This document shows, one piece after another, positions 35,659 through 47,300 of a DNA stretch of 64,000 nucleotides. The DNA comes from Pterois miles (taxonomy: Eukaryota > Chordata > Actinopteri > Perciformes > Scorpaenidae): the NCBI GenBank assembly GCA_947000775.1, contig CAMQGK010000637.1, positions 24,110,001-24,174,000 of the forward strand. The letters are read 5' to 3'. Under the pieces are notes generated by a model that saw only the letters and a list, made by a program, of their open reading frames with translations, did no database searches and was not told the origin of the DNA. The position numbers and the translations under genes are program-made. Position 1 is the stretch's first letter. Each line of letters opens with the position of its first letter.

Positions 35659-36110
35659 CTACTGATGGAGTAGGTTTGTTGTCATACTCAGTTTGGTTGA
35701 ACACTGTCCCAGTATTCTTTCAGGTCCTTTACCAGACCCGTTAAAGCTTTGCTGCACCTCCTTGACAGGCATGAAGCTTGCACAGGGTTGAAAAATTGAG
35801 TGGTGACCACTGTCCAACACATTGGTCTTGAACATGTTGACATTATCCAAGCACACCTCTCCTATTACTACCCAGCCCAAGACCCCCCGTTGGACAAAAG
35901 GGGCGTTATATGGTCTGTTGACCTGCTGCCTGACCTTACGTGCTCTCAGGGTATCTCTTCCAAGCAGCAATAGTATTTCTGCTTCTAGGTCCAGTTCTGG
36001 GATGTGCTTGGCAACGAGATGGAGATAAAGCTGGTGTAGGACTGCGCTCACTGTTGGAATCTCAGACTGATTGTTTGGGAACTCATGAAACTCAATGAGT
36101 GGTGGAATAA
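35659..36110 (-). mobile_element. BEL/Pao retrotransposon fragment (protease-adjacent region)
   Basis: The minus-strand frame contains IPELDLEAEILLLLGRDTLR and then YNAPFVQRGVLGWVVIGEVC. It matches the characteristic 'IP.L.P.AE..LLIGRD....V......GP..AP.AQ...LGW...G..CL' segment of BEL/Pao polyproteins, which lies between the aspartic protease and the reverse transcriptase. The frame remains readable to about 36110 (IPPLIEFHEFPNNQSEIPT), giving roughly 150 codons without a stop. Flanking protease, reverse transcriptase, integrase and LTRs are not seen, so this is an isolated fragment lying just beyond the 3' end of crystallin gene A. Confidence 0.75.
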
Positions 36111-36199
36111 AGATGAATATTAGTTTATACTAGAGATTCACATGGTTAGCTCACACCAGAGTTTTAGTAGTTTTCTTTCCTGGGAGTTAAAGGTAAAAT

Positions 36200-36540
36200 T
36201 TAACTTTAACACAAAATGCTGTTGCAAGTTTTTTTAAAGTCACCAGAATGCAGGAAACCAATTTTTCTGGAGGACCCACAGATCCCCCACTTTGGCTTTG
36301 AAATCCTCCCTTTTTTTTTAAAGTCACAAGGTTTGAAGAAGACTTGAAACTAGCGATTGAGACCATAAACTCATGTTTACAATGTTTACAGAGGTAAAAC
36401 ACCAAGTGAGAAGTAGGGTCATTTTCTCCAAGACTTCTATACACTCAGACTTTTTGCACCCAGAGGAGTCGCCCCCTGCTGGCTGTTAGAGAGAATTGGT
36501 TTAAGGCTTCACTTTTCAGACCTGAAGGTTACCGCCTGGG
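36200..36540 (+). repeat. Dispersed repeat (same family as 8100-8310)
   Basis: 'catgtttacaatgtttac', 'caagacttctata', 'cagaggagtcgccccctgct' and 'aggttaccgcctggg' appear in the same order as at 8100-8310. This copy is fuller on its left side. Confidence 0.65.
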
Positions 36541-36632
36541 AAATACAAACACAAAATACAGAGGGATGAACATCATTTTTATTATATTTGCAAAGAGCAG
36601 TGATGTAAAACATAAAGCAAAAGAGAGACAGG

Positions 36633-38412
36633 CTAAAAGCTGTGGATGCGTCGGAAGGAGCCCACATTGGGGTTCATGGCGGCCCAATCAGTGAAGTGAC
36701 GGTACTCTCCTCTCTCTAGCAGATACTGGCGTCCGTGGTAGTCAGGAAGCTCGTAGAAGACCCAAGCGCCGTCCTGCACCTGGGCAGAATGAACGTTGCG
36801 GGGCTGCCAGCGTTCAGGCAGGTTGTTCACATCTTCAGTGCACTCAAACATCTGACCACTGAAGTCAGGATGCTCGTAAACATGGATCCCGAATACACCA
36901 GAGGCCTGCAAGACAAAGACCAGGAGTTCAGTCACTCCGTGTACAAGGGGTGAGCCAGCACCTCAGATTTCAGAAAACATACAATATACTTTGCATATTG
37001 TTGGTTTTGAGTATTTATTTTACATTGCAACAGAAGACAAAGCTGCTGATACATTTTTCAGTGTATCTTCATCATATGGCAATTGCGGCAGCCTCGGCGA
37101 GCTGGTACGCACTGTCTTTCTTGTGTTTCTGTGTTTCTGCAGTCTTTGGTGCTCGTTCGAGGATTGTGTTCACTAGAGAAGAGATCTTTAACATCAGGGA
37201 ATCCACCCCATCGGATATTTTATTTTTATATCTTAAAGTGACATATAGTTCATATTTATAGATTATTCCTCTGTTAATTTTCTGCTTATTGGCACCAACA
37301 AACCAAAGCAAATTCCTGTGTCTACCTGATACATCTGACAATAAATAAAGATTCTGGTTCTGAACAAATATCCAACCATGTCTCCTATAAAAGGGCTATA
37401 TATGTTACTGTTTTTGTAGTTTAATGGAAAATATTCCCAGTGTTATTGACTTGCAAGCATTCACATCACAGGACAAAATGAGTTGCTCATGCAAGAGTTA
37501 AAAATATCCATATCCATTCAATTTGGGTTGAATTACATTGAACAAGAAATGGAGCAAATATGATTAAACATTATTTTCACTATATCCTGACAGTGGTGCA
37601 TGAGACAGATAATGTGAAAAAATCATGTTCCTCTGTTGCTCCTAATGGCATCTGCAGGATTTCACAGACCGGAGGAAAACAACCAATCAGAGCCGAGCTG
37701 GAATCTGCCATCTCTGAGCCGCTGTCAATCACTCGCAAACTCTGATCAAATGGTCAAACTAGGCAGCGCTGATCAAATATGAATCAATATTCTGTTACTG
37801 TAATAACTATTTCTCTCCTCAAATGTTCTCAGAAACATCTTAACAGAGCTGTTGCTAAAGGGCGCCTCTGTACGTCGGCTAATATGGATCAGTACCCCAT
37901 ACAACTTCAAAACATCCAAACTATCTCTTTATGGCTTTATGGAACTCACGTTTTGTATGATCCGGCAGGACCTGATGCTGTCGTTGTAGCCCATCCAGTG
38001 CTGGTAATCGGGGTACTCGCCCATAGTCAGGATGTACTGGTAGCCTAGATAGTTGGGCCGCTCGTACAGAACCCAGGCCCCGCTCTCCACGCGAATAGAG
38101 TTGCAGCGGCTGAAGTAGTCATTAAGCTTGGGACAATCACAGGTGCACTCATAATATCGACCTTGGAAGTTTCTGTCTTCATAAAACACAATCTGAAAGA
38201 GTATAATGGGTATTCACTGCATACTCTAATATGAATTTAGGATTTACTGGACTTTAAATGGTGCAAATGCACAGCTGATCAGTACAAAATCTGCGCAGCA
38301 GGAGGAATTTCAGACACAGCTGGAGTCTGAGGAGGTCAAGTCGAACCAAATCAAATAATGCAGACAGCTGGTCACAGGCTTTATGTCTGCCTACCTTTCC
38401 CACACGGTCCAT
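36633..38412 (-). CDS. Gamma-crystallin A of cluster (gamma-S-type)
   Basis: A structural lens protein giving transparency and refractive index by dense, ordered packing of two beta-gamma domains. Exons on the minus strand: 38395-38412 (MDRVGK|gtaggc), 37950-38192 (81 codons, cag|IVFYEDRNFQGR...CRIIQN|gtgagt) and 36633-36905 (ASGVFG...RRIHSF, stop). The total is 177 residues, close to gamma-S. Each large exon carries two Greek keys; 'VLYERPNYLGYQY' and 'VFYELPDYHGRQYLL' are the diagnostic turns. The six-residue N-terminal arm is longer than the MGK of gamma-M and fits gamma-S. It has five Trp and about five Met. A TATA-like box (TATATAAA) lies at 38497-38504 and AATAAA at 36578-36583. Intron 2 contains LINE debris. 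The S class is inferred from remembered features, not from alignment. Confidence 0.93.
37080..37360 (+). mobile_element. Internally deleted LINE fragment within intron 2 of crystallin A
   Basis: The plus strand reads RIVFTREEIFNIRESTPSDI (about 37155-37215), resembling the '[VY]YTRE.LLNIR..TPSD' segment near the start of fish LINE ORF2. About 80 bases later comes a typical LINE 3' end, 'ccaaagcaaattcctgtg', then 'gacaataaataaagattctg'. The body of the element is missing. It lies antisense to the host gene. Confidence 0.45.
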
Positions 38413-38496
38413 GTTTGGGCCTCACACCAACTCCTGATGGCAGTTTGTTGATCACACCTTTCACATACACAATATTGCCGACATGTCTGGTCCAGA

Positions 38497-38571
38497 TTTA
38501 TATATACAGTATATGTGGACACACTGAAATGCACTGCCAGAGCCATCATTGTCATTTTAATTGCCTCAGCA
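38497..38571 (-). promoter_or_regulatory. Promoter of crystallin A: TATA, Sox-type and Maf half-site
   Basis: Read on the minus strand toward the gene: TGCTGAGGC (38563-38571, Maf half-site), ACAATG (38547-38552, Sox core) and TATATAAA (38497-38504), with the ATG at 38412. Maf and Sox proteins are known activators of gamma-crystallin promoters. The assignment here is by motif and by the same order in the other cluster genes. Confidence 0.5.
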
Positions 38572-38580
38572 TTTATACAT

Positions 38581-40654
38581 ATGTGCACAATAGCTGACAC
38601 TGCAATTGTTTTAAATATGCTTTACACAGTGTCTACTCACTGACCTTTTGACATCAATGCCTGATTCCATGAGAAATGAGTTATTAATCCTATTAAGTCA
38701 TCTTTTCTGCAGCTGACACTGAGGCTGACGTTGGCTTATGGCCACATAGGCTGCTGTGGTACAGCAGGGGACAGGTGTATTTAGACTGCCATGCTCCACC
38801 CTCTACCTACATCCACAACTCAGGACACAGTCAGCTGACAAGCTCATTATTCTGAAGTTTCATCAGCCATCAAATAACATGATTGAATTCCTGAGTTATG
38901 GTCAAAAACCGGTTTTATGAGATAACAGTAACCTTGACCTTTCACAACCAAAACTGAATCAGGTGATCTTTGAATCCAAGTGGATGTTTGTGCCAAATGA
39001 AAAAAAAAAAATTACTGTGGGTCCTGGGAACTTGCCTTGCTTTTTATACATTTCCTGTGATGCATCCTGAGCAGGACAAGAAGAAGAACTGGTTTGCACA
39101 GTAATAACTGATCACGTATGCCATTGCCTCATTCGACCTGAGACATAGCAACCTCCCTCATACTTGCACTGAACATACTGGACAGCAGTGTTGGGCAATA
39201 TAATGGTATACACCGTGCAATGGTAAAAATGTGTCCACCGGTTGAAATTTGGCAATACCGTTTCAACAGTGGTGGTAATTCTTGCATGATCTCACATATG
39301 ACCATGCAATCCTGCAAATTCAGCTGCCTCACAAGGCAATGTGATTTGGACAGACATGGAGAAAGAGAGTGAAGAGGAGGAGGAGGAAGAGGAGGCGCCC
39401 CAACCAACCCAAAATGAGGAAGAACTCTGGTTACACGATTGTTTTGTGTTGGCTGAAATGAAAGATGAGCAAATCCTGCAGGAAAATACAAAAATCCACA
39501 AAGAAGATTTTTGAGAAATGTATTTTTTCAAGCACACAAAAAGCAAGAAAAGAAAAACATTCGGTATCTGTGGATGTCTCAGGACTGTAATAAACTTGTC
39601 AAATCATTTCATTCGGCCAGCATGAAATTACTGGATGGGCCACCCATCTGCCTACATACACTCATTGAGTGTCACCTGAGTCAAGTCAGCTTTATTCGTA
39701 TAGCCCAAAATCACAAATTTCCCCTCGTGGGACTAATAAAGGTTGATCATCTTCTTCTTCTCCTTAAATCACATGTTTTCTGATCTAAACAACCCACAAA
39801 AAACTGACTGGGTTGTCTCATTTCACAGTTTTTAGGTTGGTAGACACTCCAGATACCCAAACGTATGTGCACAAGCACTGAAAAAGTGAGTTTTTCATGA
39901 TATCTGCCCTTTAAAGTAAATTATGTGATTTGAGATCAGAAATTTGCCAAATGTTTCATTGTTTGTATTCAGGCATAAATCTGTCAATTTCCCGCAACGT
40001 GTTTACAGGCATTTATCTTCAATATTTATATCAAGGAAGGTTGACTAAGTATTAGAAACACCCCTCTGTATAACACAATATATTTCAGCAGCATCACATC
40101 CTCCACAATGGCTATAAAGCTGACTCAACACCTCGCTAAAACAGTTTTAAACGTAAACTGAACATCATGATCTTGATATAAGTACGATTTATTGCAGGGT
40201 TGACATATTAGACTGTGTCATTTTAGCTTAATTTAATAAACTGGCAGCTGGAAATACATTTTCCTTTAATCTCTACCCTTAACGAAAAGAATTTTATTCA
40301 AGTCTGCTATTAGTATACTTCTTTTAAACTACACTGTATATAGTATACTTACAAGTATAAAGAAAAGTATAAGTAGTCTAAGTACACTTGGCTCATACTG
40401 ACAAGTATAAAGAAAAGTCTGGGCTTATAAGCCGACTTGTACTTAATCTTTTGACTGAGATATACTTATAAAGTATAATTATTATTGCCATACTGGCCTA
40501 CAGAAAAGTATACTGCTTGTAGTTTTGCTTACTTTTTGATACAGTGGCATATTAAAGTGTGTGAAGACTTGAAAAAAAAAAGTGATATGTTCAGGTTAGT
40601 GTAAGCAAGGCATACAATAAGTATGATCTCCTGCACCAGTAATTGCAATACACA
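38581..40654. other. Spacer between crystallins A and B, repeat debris
   Basis: It holds a fragment of the 'cctttcacaaccaaaact' repeat (38880-39000) and a 'gggcaatataatggtatac' fragment (39190-39260). A 52-codon acidic frame (39356-39514, Glu-run then LWLHDCFVLAEMKDEQILQ) of unknown meaning follows. 'ctttattcgtatagcccaaa' (39690) joins the SINE/LINE tail 'tcgtgggactaataaagg'. A palindromic 'agtatactta' field lies at 40310-40520. There is no crystallin exon. Confidence 0.5.
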
Positions 40655-40695
40655 TTTATTGCAATGCATCACATTACAAGACACTTGTTTGAATT

Positions 40696-41451
40696 TCATA
40701 GCCCCATGATTATTCTGATGGAGCCCACAGTTGATTTCAGAGCTCCCCACTCTGAGCAGTGTCGGTACTCCCCTTTTTCCAGCAGGTACTGCCGACCACA
40801 GAAGTTGGGATGTTCAAAGAAAACCCAGGAGCCATCCAGGACTTTGCAGGACTGGACTTCACGTCTGAGCCATTTCTCCTGGATGGACTTTGTGTTTTCT
40901 GTCAACTCCAAAGATTGACCATCAAAGTTGGGGCGGTCGAAGAGCCTCAGCTTGTGCGGCCCTTTGGCCTGAAACCAAAACAGTCAAAGAAATGATGCAT
41001 GAGGAAGACAGCGTGTTTCTGCTATGGCACCTTAGGACTTACGTTTTTGATGATCCTGCATGATCTGACACAGTCATTGAAGCCCATCCAGTGGCGGTAG
41101 TCATTGTACTGGCCTGGACCAATGATATACTGGTAGCCCATGTAGTTGTCGCGCTCGTACAGAACCCACCAGCCGCCCTCTACCTTGACCGAGTTGCACC
41201 GGTGGATGAAGCTCTGCAGGTCAACTGAGTCCCCTTTGCAATCGTAGGACTTTCCCTGGAAGTCCCGGTCCTCGTAAAACACAATCTGGAAAGAACAGCC
41301 AGGATTATACATGATCTTATTTATCCGCATCTGTATTTGTTTTTAAATTATCATTGACAAAACATCTGATGTGTAGGTTTCATGCACAAAATGTAGAAAA
41401 CAGTGAGCTCCTGAAACTGTAAAAACACATTTAGAACCTCACCTTCTCCAT
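40696..41451 (-). CDS. Gamma-crystallin B of cluster (gamma-S-type, divergent C-domain)
   Basis: Two-domain lens crystallin. Exons on the minus strand: 41443-41451 (MEK|gtgagg), 41043-41285 (81 codons, cag|IVFYEDRDFQGK...CRIIKN|gtaagt) and 40696-40968 (AKGPHKLRLFDRPNFDGQSL...IRIIMGL, stop). The total is 174 residues. The gene is compact: introns are about 74 and 157 nt. N-domain Greek-key marks are 'VLYERDNYMGYQY' and 'HWMGFNDCVRSC'. The C-domain has drifted: 'ELTENTKSIQEKW' replaces the usual 'ELTEDCPS' type segment, with 'VFFEHPNFCGRQYLLEKGEY' retained. It has six Trp, including a WW pair, the highest in the cluster. A TATA box is at 41501-41506 (50 nt before ATG) and AATAAA at 40655-40660. 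All junctions are GT-AG and phase 0, so it looks functional. Confidence 0.92.
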
Positions 41452-41500
41452 CTGTAGCGCTTACTGTAAATTGCTAGACGCTGCAACAAATGCAGAACTC

Positions 41501-41600
41501 TTTATACATGGCAGAGACAATACTGCTAAATGCATGGTTAGCAGTGCATGTAACAATTATTACAATTCAAATATTCATCTAGATTCTGTCCATTGTTCTT
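41501..41600 (-). promoter_or_regulatory. Promoter of crystallin B: TATA box and possible Sox site
   Basis: TATAAA (minus) lies at 41501-41506. AACAATG (minus) lies at 41591-41597, farther from the TATA than in the sister genes. Between them is TGCTAA-N8-TTAGCA (41524-41543), an inverted repeat with Maf-like halves. The arrangement is less regular than in genes A and C-G. Confidence 0.4.
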
Positions 41601-42899
41601 ACTCACTGAATTGCCTTTCCACACACAATGGTTGTTTTAGCAGTGCCAAGTATCTAAAGCTCAGTCACTGCTCAGTCCAAACTGATCTGGACCGCTGCAA
41701 TAAATGTGTTTTGTTTATGCAATATTATACAAAGCTTTTATGTATGCTATAAACGTTGAGCTGCATTTTATTAGTGAAAGATGCAAAAAGTTTATCATCA
41801 TAATCCTTTATTTGGTTTCTATATCATTTTCTGTATGAAATATGCAACAGAATAATTCACACTTTATAAATGATCAGTAAATTAATTAACATAATAGTAT
41901 TAAACTGCAGTGATGAAAACTGGTGACACTGGTAACATAAACTGAACTGGTTATATTAAACACCTTGAATCTTCAAATCAAATAATGATAATAAATGATT
42001 ACTTATGGCACATTTCATACAACGAATGCAGCTCAAAGTGTTTAACAATAAAGACATTACATGCACTGAGAGCTTCACATGAAAATTAACCTAAAACATA
42101 TTATGATGGACAATAATTTCAGAAAAAAACAAACATTATAAAAGATAAAGTTAGTGACCTACACAACTGGTTCCTCACTTAACACCAAGGTGAGAAATGA
42201 TTTCTGGAAAAAGCTGTCTAGAACAAAACAAATATAGAAAATACAACAACATTATAGTAGGCATATTTGTCTGAGTGAAGCATGTGCATGTGTCAGGGCT
42301 TTACATGATTTCTTTCATTTTGAACTGCACAACTATTGAGTTCTGTAGGCAGTACAACAGGGTGATTAATCCCACAGAAATGAACATCTGAAACTGACTT
42401 ATTACTAAACACGCATTAACATAAACATAAATACCATCTCAGGTCTATTTCAGCAAATTTTGACCTCGCCAGGACAAATTTAGAAAGTGATTAATCATAA
42501 AATATTTGCACTGTTGAAATGGTCACCATTGCCAGTTAGCTTAGATTTGTCATCCTTAAGCACCACAGTGTACGAACCACTATGAAATCAAACATATTGT
42601 TATCTTATTCATGAACAGTTAAAGGTCAGTATTACCATCAATTGTGCTTAAAGGTTGTGGTGATACTATATGAAATTCTATATAATAAGCAAGTAAACAA
42701 CAGTATAATCAATTCATCTGTTGATTTTCGCTGAAACCCCTTTAAACCCACTTCTATTTCATTTGGGGAAGCTTTAAGGGAGGGTACACATTACACAAAG
42801 CATAATCTTTCAATACAGACATTTGTGTCCCATCTTTTGAGATCTATTTGGCAAGTGTATTTATTGAATGAATTATGAATTATATCTAGAGGGTAGCTT
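41601..42899. other. AT-rich non-coding spacer
   Basis: No gene, named repeat or crystallin exon is seen. Confidence 0.5.
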
Positions 42900-43751
42900 T
42901 TGTATCAGTCTAAACCATTATCCGTCACGTCATTTGAAGATGCAGACATCACAACGGCTGCATTTGAACCGTTGCTTGCTGAACTGGAACCCGAGCCGTC
43001 TGTAAATGTTAGCTCAGATACACCTGCACTTGTGCAGAAGGTGCACGAACACCTTCATCCCCAGTTTCTGTGGCTTCTAACATTGACAAACATTGATAAC
43101 ATTGATAAAGCTCTAAAAAATGTGTACGACTCATGTAACAAAGGTGGTGGAGAAAGCAAGAAACCATTTACTCACAGAAGTAAGGGATTTTGGTTTAAAG
43201 TGCATAGATTCAGAGGAATTCATGACAAACACAGTCTGGTGCCAATACTTCCTCACTACAGCCCATCAAAACATGCTGACCTCCAGCACATCCACTGTCA
43301 CTGAAAACAAGGATGTACAGCTTCTTGTGACCGATGCTGCCTATACAGCAGATGGGTTTAGTACAAGCTAGCCTTGAGTCTCTTCTGCATCAACAGTGTA
43401 TTCAATTCTCAGGTCAATTCACCATAAAAGTGGGAGGAATTGGTCCTTAAAGAAGCAGTAACACCTGCTCCAGTGTCACACATATCCCGTTTCCCCAGCT
43501 GTTGAGGTTAAGGTGTTTTCCTGTTAAGGTGTTTTCCCCTTGCTATGGCGGAGAAAGATCCTTTAGTGTATTTGCAAAGATGCAGTGACTTCCTTCCTCT
43601 GAAACCACTTCCCCATGGTGAAATCCTATCGACCATGAGAAGTGTGTTGCATGGCTCTGTCCGTGACTGGTGGGTGAATGTTAAGGAGAAAATCCATTCA
43701 TGGGAGGAATTTCAGAGCGCTTTCCTAGCATTTTTTCTTCCTGAGAACTAG
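42900..43751 (+). mobile_element. Retrotransposon gag-like remnant (Ty3/gypsy-type)
   Basis: The 68-codon frame at 43545-43751 has the PF03732-like gag pattern: DPLVYLQRCSDFL, 'LHGSVRDWW' and 'SWEEFQSAFLAFFLPEN'. It is preceded by two overlapping, mutually shifted frames (42900-43304 and 43120-43371). These may be the N-terminal part of the same gene, broken by frameshift, but I do not recognise them. No zinc knuckle, protease, polymerase or LTR follows, and the frame stops exactly after the gag core. A captured or domesticated gag is possible, but a dead fragment between crystallins B and C is more likely. Confidence 0.5.
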
Positions 43752-44509
43752 ATATTTATTGAAAAATTGATCACAACTATACATATTTTCCTTTCTCTCG
43801 CTCTCTTTGAGTTCATTATATATATGTAAAGCAAAGCTTAATATTATGAACACAAGAAATCAGATTTAAAAAAAAAAGATGCATCAGTGGCTTTTGTTTC
43901 TTTTAAAACAACAAAACAACCAAAATAAATTAAGAATTTCCTTCAATAAACATCCAACCATTTAACCCATAACAGTCCGTTGCCTTGGAGCAGCAGGAAA
44001 AAGAGTGTTGATCTTCCTGATCAGCTGAAGTCTGGGGAATCAGTACCACCGCAATCCTAAAACAGGATCTGTTCAGATATCTTTGTGGCCCACTGGCAAC
44101 ATGTTGATGTTGTGAACATTTTGTAAATATACTGTATGTTATCAGTTGTCTGGGGTTGCCCCGCTCTAATCAGTCATTTTGGTCTAAGTCGACTTCTTTC
44201 TTTAGTCTATTATTCATTTTTTATGCTGAATGACTTATTTTTTTCTGGTAAATACAAGATTTAAGTATTTTGTATGATTCTTTGAGGAGAAACTCAAATT
44301 CACAGACCTGTCCATTAAATCAACGAGCTGACAGAATTTCTTTGGTCGAGGACGGTCCTATTATGATCTGACACCAGGCTGTTTTGGGATGTAAGCTGTG
44401 TTGCACAATTTTACTGGTGGACTCTAGAAGACAAGACTAAAGGCCACTGAGATGTCATGTACCTGAACAAGAGAGAACACGTACAGCACTGTTATCGGTA
44501 AGAAATACT
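43752..44509. other. Non-coding spacer
   Basis: No feature is recognised, apart from AATAAA (minus) at 44510-44515 at its right edge, the likely poly(A) signal of crystallin C. Confidence 0.5.
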
Positions 44510-44839
44510 TTTATTAATTTGAGTGCAACATTCTGGGGAGAAGGACAGATGGAAGAAGCAGGTGGGAGGCTGAGGAGCTCTCGAATCTGAGCCTTGTCAG
44601 ATTCTAGAGCTTCTAGAATTTATTGAAAATTAGAGAACTTCAGTGGCATTAGAACTAAGGAGGTCTGGATGATTTTGGTTCCCTTGCTGATTTAGAACCT
44701 TGTAGCAGTTTTGGAGTCTTGTAAGGGTTTCGGATCTCGTGTTCTGGCTTGACTTTCGTTAGAATTGCAAAACGTCGGTAGCCTGAGCATTCACGTATCT
44801 CTTCTAAGGGCTGCAGAACCCAGCATGGTCGCTACTGTC

Positions 44840-46036
44840 CTAGAACTCTGTGATCATCCGGAAGGACCCCACAGCAGGGGAGGTGGCGCCCCAGTCTGTG
44901 TAGCTGTGGTACTCGCCACGTTCCAGGAAGTACTGGTGTCCGTGGTAGTTGGGCTGCTCGAAGAGGACCCACGCACCATCCATAACCACTGAGGAGTGGA
45001 CTTCCTGGAACTTGAGGGCCTCGTAAACTGATGCGCAATCTTCAACGCACTCCGCCACCTGACCTCCGAAATCCTTCTTTTCGTAGAATCTGATCTTCCA
45101 GGATTTTCCATATACCTTGAAAGAAATGAAATTATGTTAGTATTTAGTATGTGAATAGTTTGACCTAGTTCTGTTTCCTCATTTGCTGCTCTACAAATGG
45201 GTTTCTTGGCTCTTGTCCTAGTTTCCTTCAATAATTGATGCGCATGGGCATGGACATAAAGCGTCCTACTGCCAAATCATGAGCCTTTTATCTCTCCTTT
45301 TTCTCTGTTGGCCTTTGACTGATTACTGCTTGGTTGGTGCACTCTGTGGTATTTGACTGGAGCTGGGCACTCTCTTGCAAAAAATTAACCCAGAAATGTT
45401 TAAAAATCATGCTATGTCCCCTATTTTATGTAAACTAGTGCCCAATTTGGCTTTATTTTTACCTAATCTACAGCTTGGTGTCGTAAACTTATTCCAGCTT
45501 AATGAAACTGGTGCATTAACATCATTATTACAAGAATGAGACATTCATTACTAAGGAATGACATTCAAAGCTTTGCTACCTGTTGGTTAAAAAGCATCTA
45601 ATGGTTATTAAGCTTACATTTTTGATAGAGCGACATGACTTGATGCTATCGTTGAATCCCATCCACTGTTGGTGATCAGGGTATTCCCCGGGGCTCAGGA
45701 CGTACTGGTTGCCAGTATAGTTAGGATGCTCATACAGCACCCAGCAGCCACTCTCCACCTTAATGGAATTGCAACGGCCGAAGTAAGATCGCAGGTCAGG
45801 ACAGTCAGTACTGCACTCGTGGCTTCGGCCTTGGAAATGCTTATCCTCGAAGAATGAAATCTGGAGGAAGGAGACCGACAAATCCTGGTAAACTATCATT
45901 GGAAGAAATACAGCATATTGTTGTGCTATTAAAATTACAACACACCAGACAAAAGAGAGTTTATATCCACTATAGTTACTGCCTGAACAATCTTGAAAAC
46001 CCTTAGAAAACAGATTTTGCTCCTTACCTTCCCCAT
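44840..46036 (-). CDS. Gamma-crystallin C of cluster (gamma-S-type)
   Basis: Two-domain lens crystallin. Exons on the minus strand: 46028-46036 (MGK|gtaagg), 45618-45860 (81 codons, cag|ISFFEDKHFQGR...CRSIKN|gtaagc) and 44840-45115 (92 codons with stop, aag|VYGKSWKIRFYEKKDFGG...). The total is 175 residues. The C-domain end DWGATSPAVGSFRMITEF strongly resembles the gamma-S ending, making this the clearest S-type member. Greek-key marks are 'VLYEHPNYTGNQYVL' and 'VLFEQPNYHGHQYFLERGEY'. It has five Trp. A TATA box is at 46084-46089 (48 nt upstream) and the first AATAAA about 325 nt after the stop (44510-44515), a longer 3'UTR than in its relatives. It is the last minus-strand gene and is divergent from gene D. 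Confidence 0.93.
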
Positions 46037-46083
46037 TGTTACTAATATTGCTTGCCTGCCACCCAGCTGCAGCTGTGTTGTGG

Positions 46084-46158
46084 TTTATATCGAAACGCAG
46101 AATGTGCAGACGAGGGAAAGCTATTGTCATCTAAATTAGCTCGATTTGCATATCAGCA
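46084..46158 (-). promoter_or_regulatory. Promoter of crystallin C: Maf-like, Sox-type and TATA elements
   Basis: Minus strand, distal to proximal: TGCTGATATGCA (46147-46158), ACAATAG (46121-46127) and TATAAA (46084-46089). The word ATGACAAT is shared with the Sox site of gene A. Confidence 0.55.
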
Positions 46159-46719
46159 AAATGGTTTGGTCAAGTTTGATTTCCCTTTGTCCACATGTGA
46201 TGGCCTCATATTAAAGAATTGCCAAAACTGACATGTGAAACTTATAAAGGCCAACAGCCATCTTGAATGATAATTGTATGTATTGTTTCCATCGAGTTCT
46301 GCCATATCAAATGATTATTTGCTTGTTATTTGGTATTTAACAGCAGACTTTTTGTGGGATTAGAAGTTATTTGGGAAATTGTCTTTGTTTTGCTTCCTTA
46401 CAAGATGAGATTATAGAAAATTATCATGAAGGCAATGCAGTCTTTTAGTCTTGGACAATAGTTGGTGGTAGTAAACCTTGAAACTGTAATGTCTTATCTT
46501 TTATTCCAATATTTCATACTTCAGCGCCTTGTGACCAGTTAGTTAAACAAGTTGTTGGTTAAAGAAGAGGGCAGAACTTTTCGTAGGTCTTAATGGATTC
46601 AGGAAACATACGGAAAATAATAAAATAATATCTATCTCATTAAAAACATCCTTATCTACACTCACAGTTACTTATCTAAGCATATAAGTTCAATCCCAGT
46701 TGAAGCTGCAGTGTCATCT

Positions 46720-47300
46720 CGTCACAAATGAAGTGGTCATAGCAGGGAAACCAAGCACAGGTGTAACCAACAACACTGGCCTCGTCAGGTGGCGTGCAGC
46801 CATGATTGATGCTATTAGTTACACCATGGTTTGACAAATCCAACTGTCTGCAGTGAGAACGGTCTCTGAGAGAAGAATCATTCATAAAAAAAACACAAGA
46901 TGAAGAAAGTTGGTCTTTTAAGTTAGTTTGTTGTTTTGAGCAGCCGAGGAAAGCAGAATGTAGCCTACAGTAAAAGCAGATCTGAATCTAGGATGTTGTT
47001 TTTTCATTCGTGAACGCAGACACAAATTTCCCTTTATTTCGTGACACAGCTTGACTTTTAACAACACATTTTTCATGCATTTTCCTACAAATATCCAGCA
47101 ATATGTGACACATGTCAATTTCCGCTCCAATAAAATTACTTAGTTAGGTTTAGGAAAAGATCGACTTGGTTAGGCTTTTGCAACAAACTACTTAGCCTAG
47201 GAAAAGGTCTCCGTAAGTGGTGTGACAAACCTGACAAATAAATCAACTTTGACTTGTGTTATTTGTATTGATTTGTTTGTATTGATCACCTAACTAAACC
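46720..47300 (+). repeat. Dispersed repeat of the 'ttagttaggtttagg' family in the C-D spacer
   Basis: 'ggtcatagcagggaaacc' (46735), 'catgcattttcctacaaata' (47073), 'cttagttaggtttaggaaaa' (47140) and 'gacaaataaatcaactttga' (47233) have counterparts at 53278-53460 and 59000-59310. It is non-coding. It occupies part of the divergent spacer but stops about 700 bp short of the gene D promoter. Confidence 0.5.

Noticed and set aside
39356..39514. 52-codon acidic frame with a Glu run
   Set aside because: It could be part of a transposase linker, but the (GAG)n low complexity and lack of flanking domains make it unsupported as a gene.
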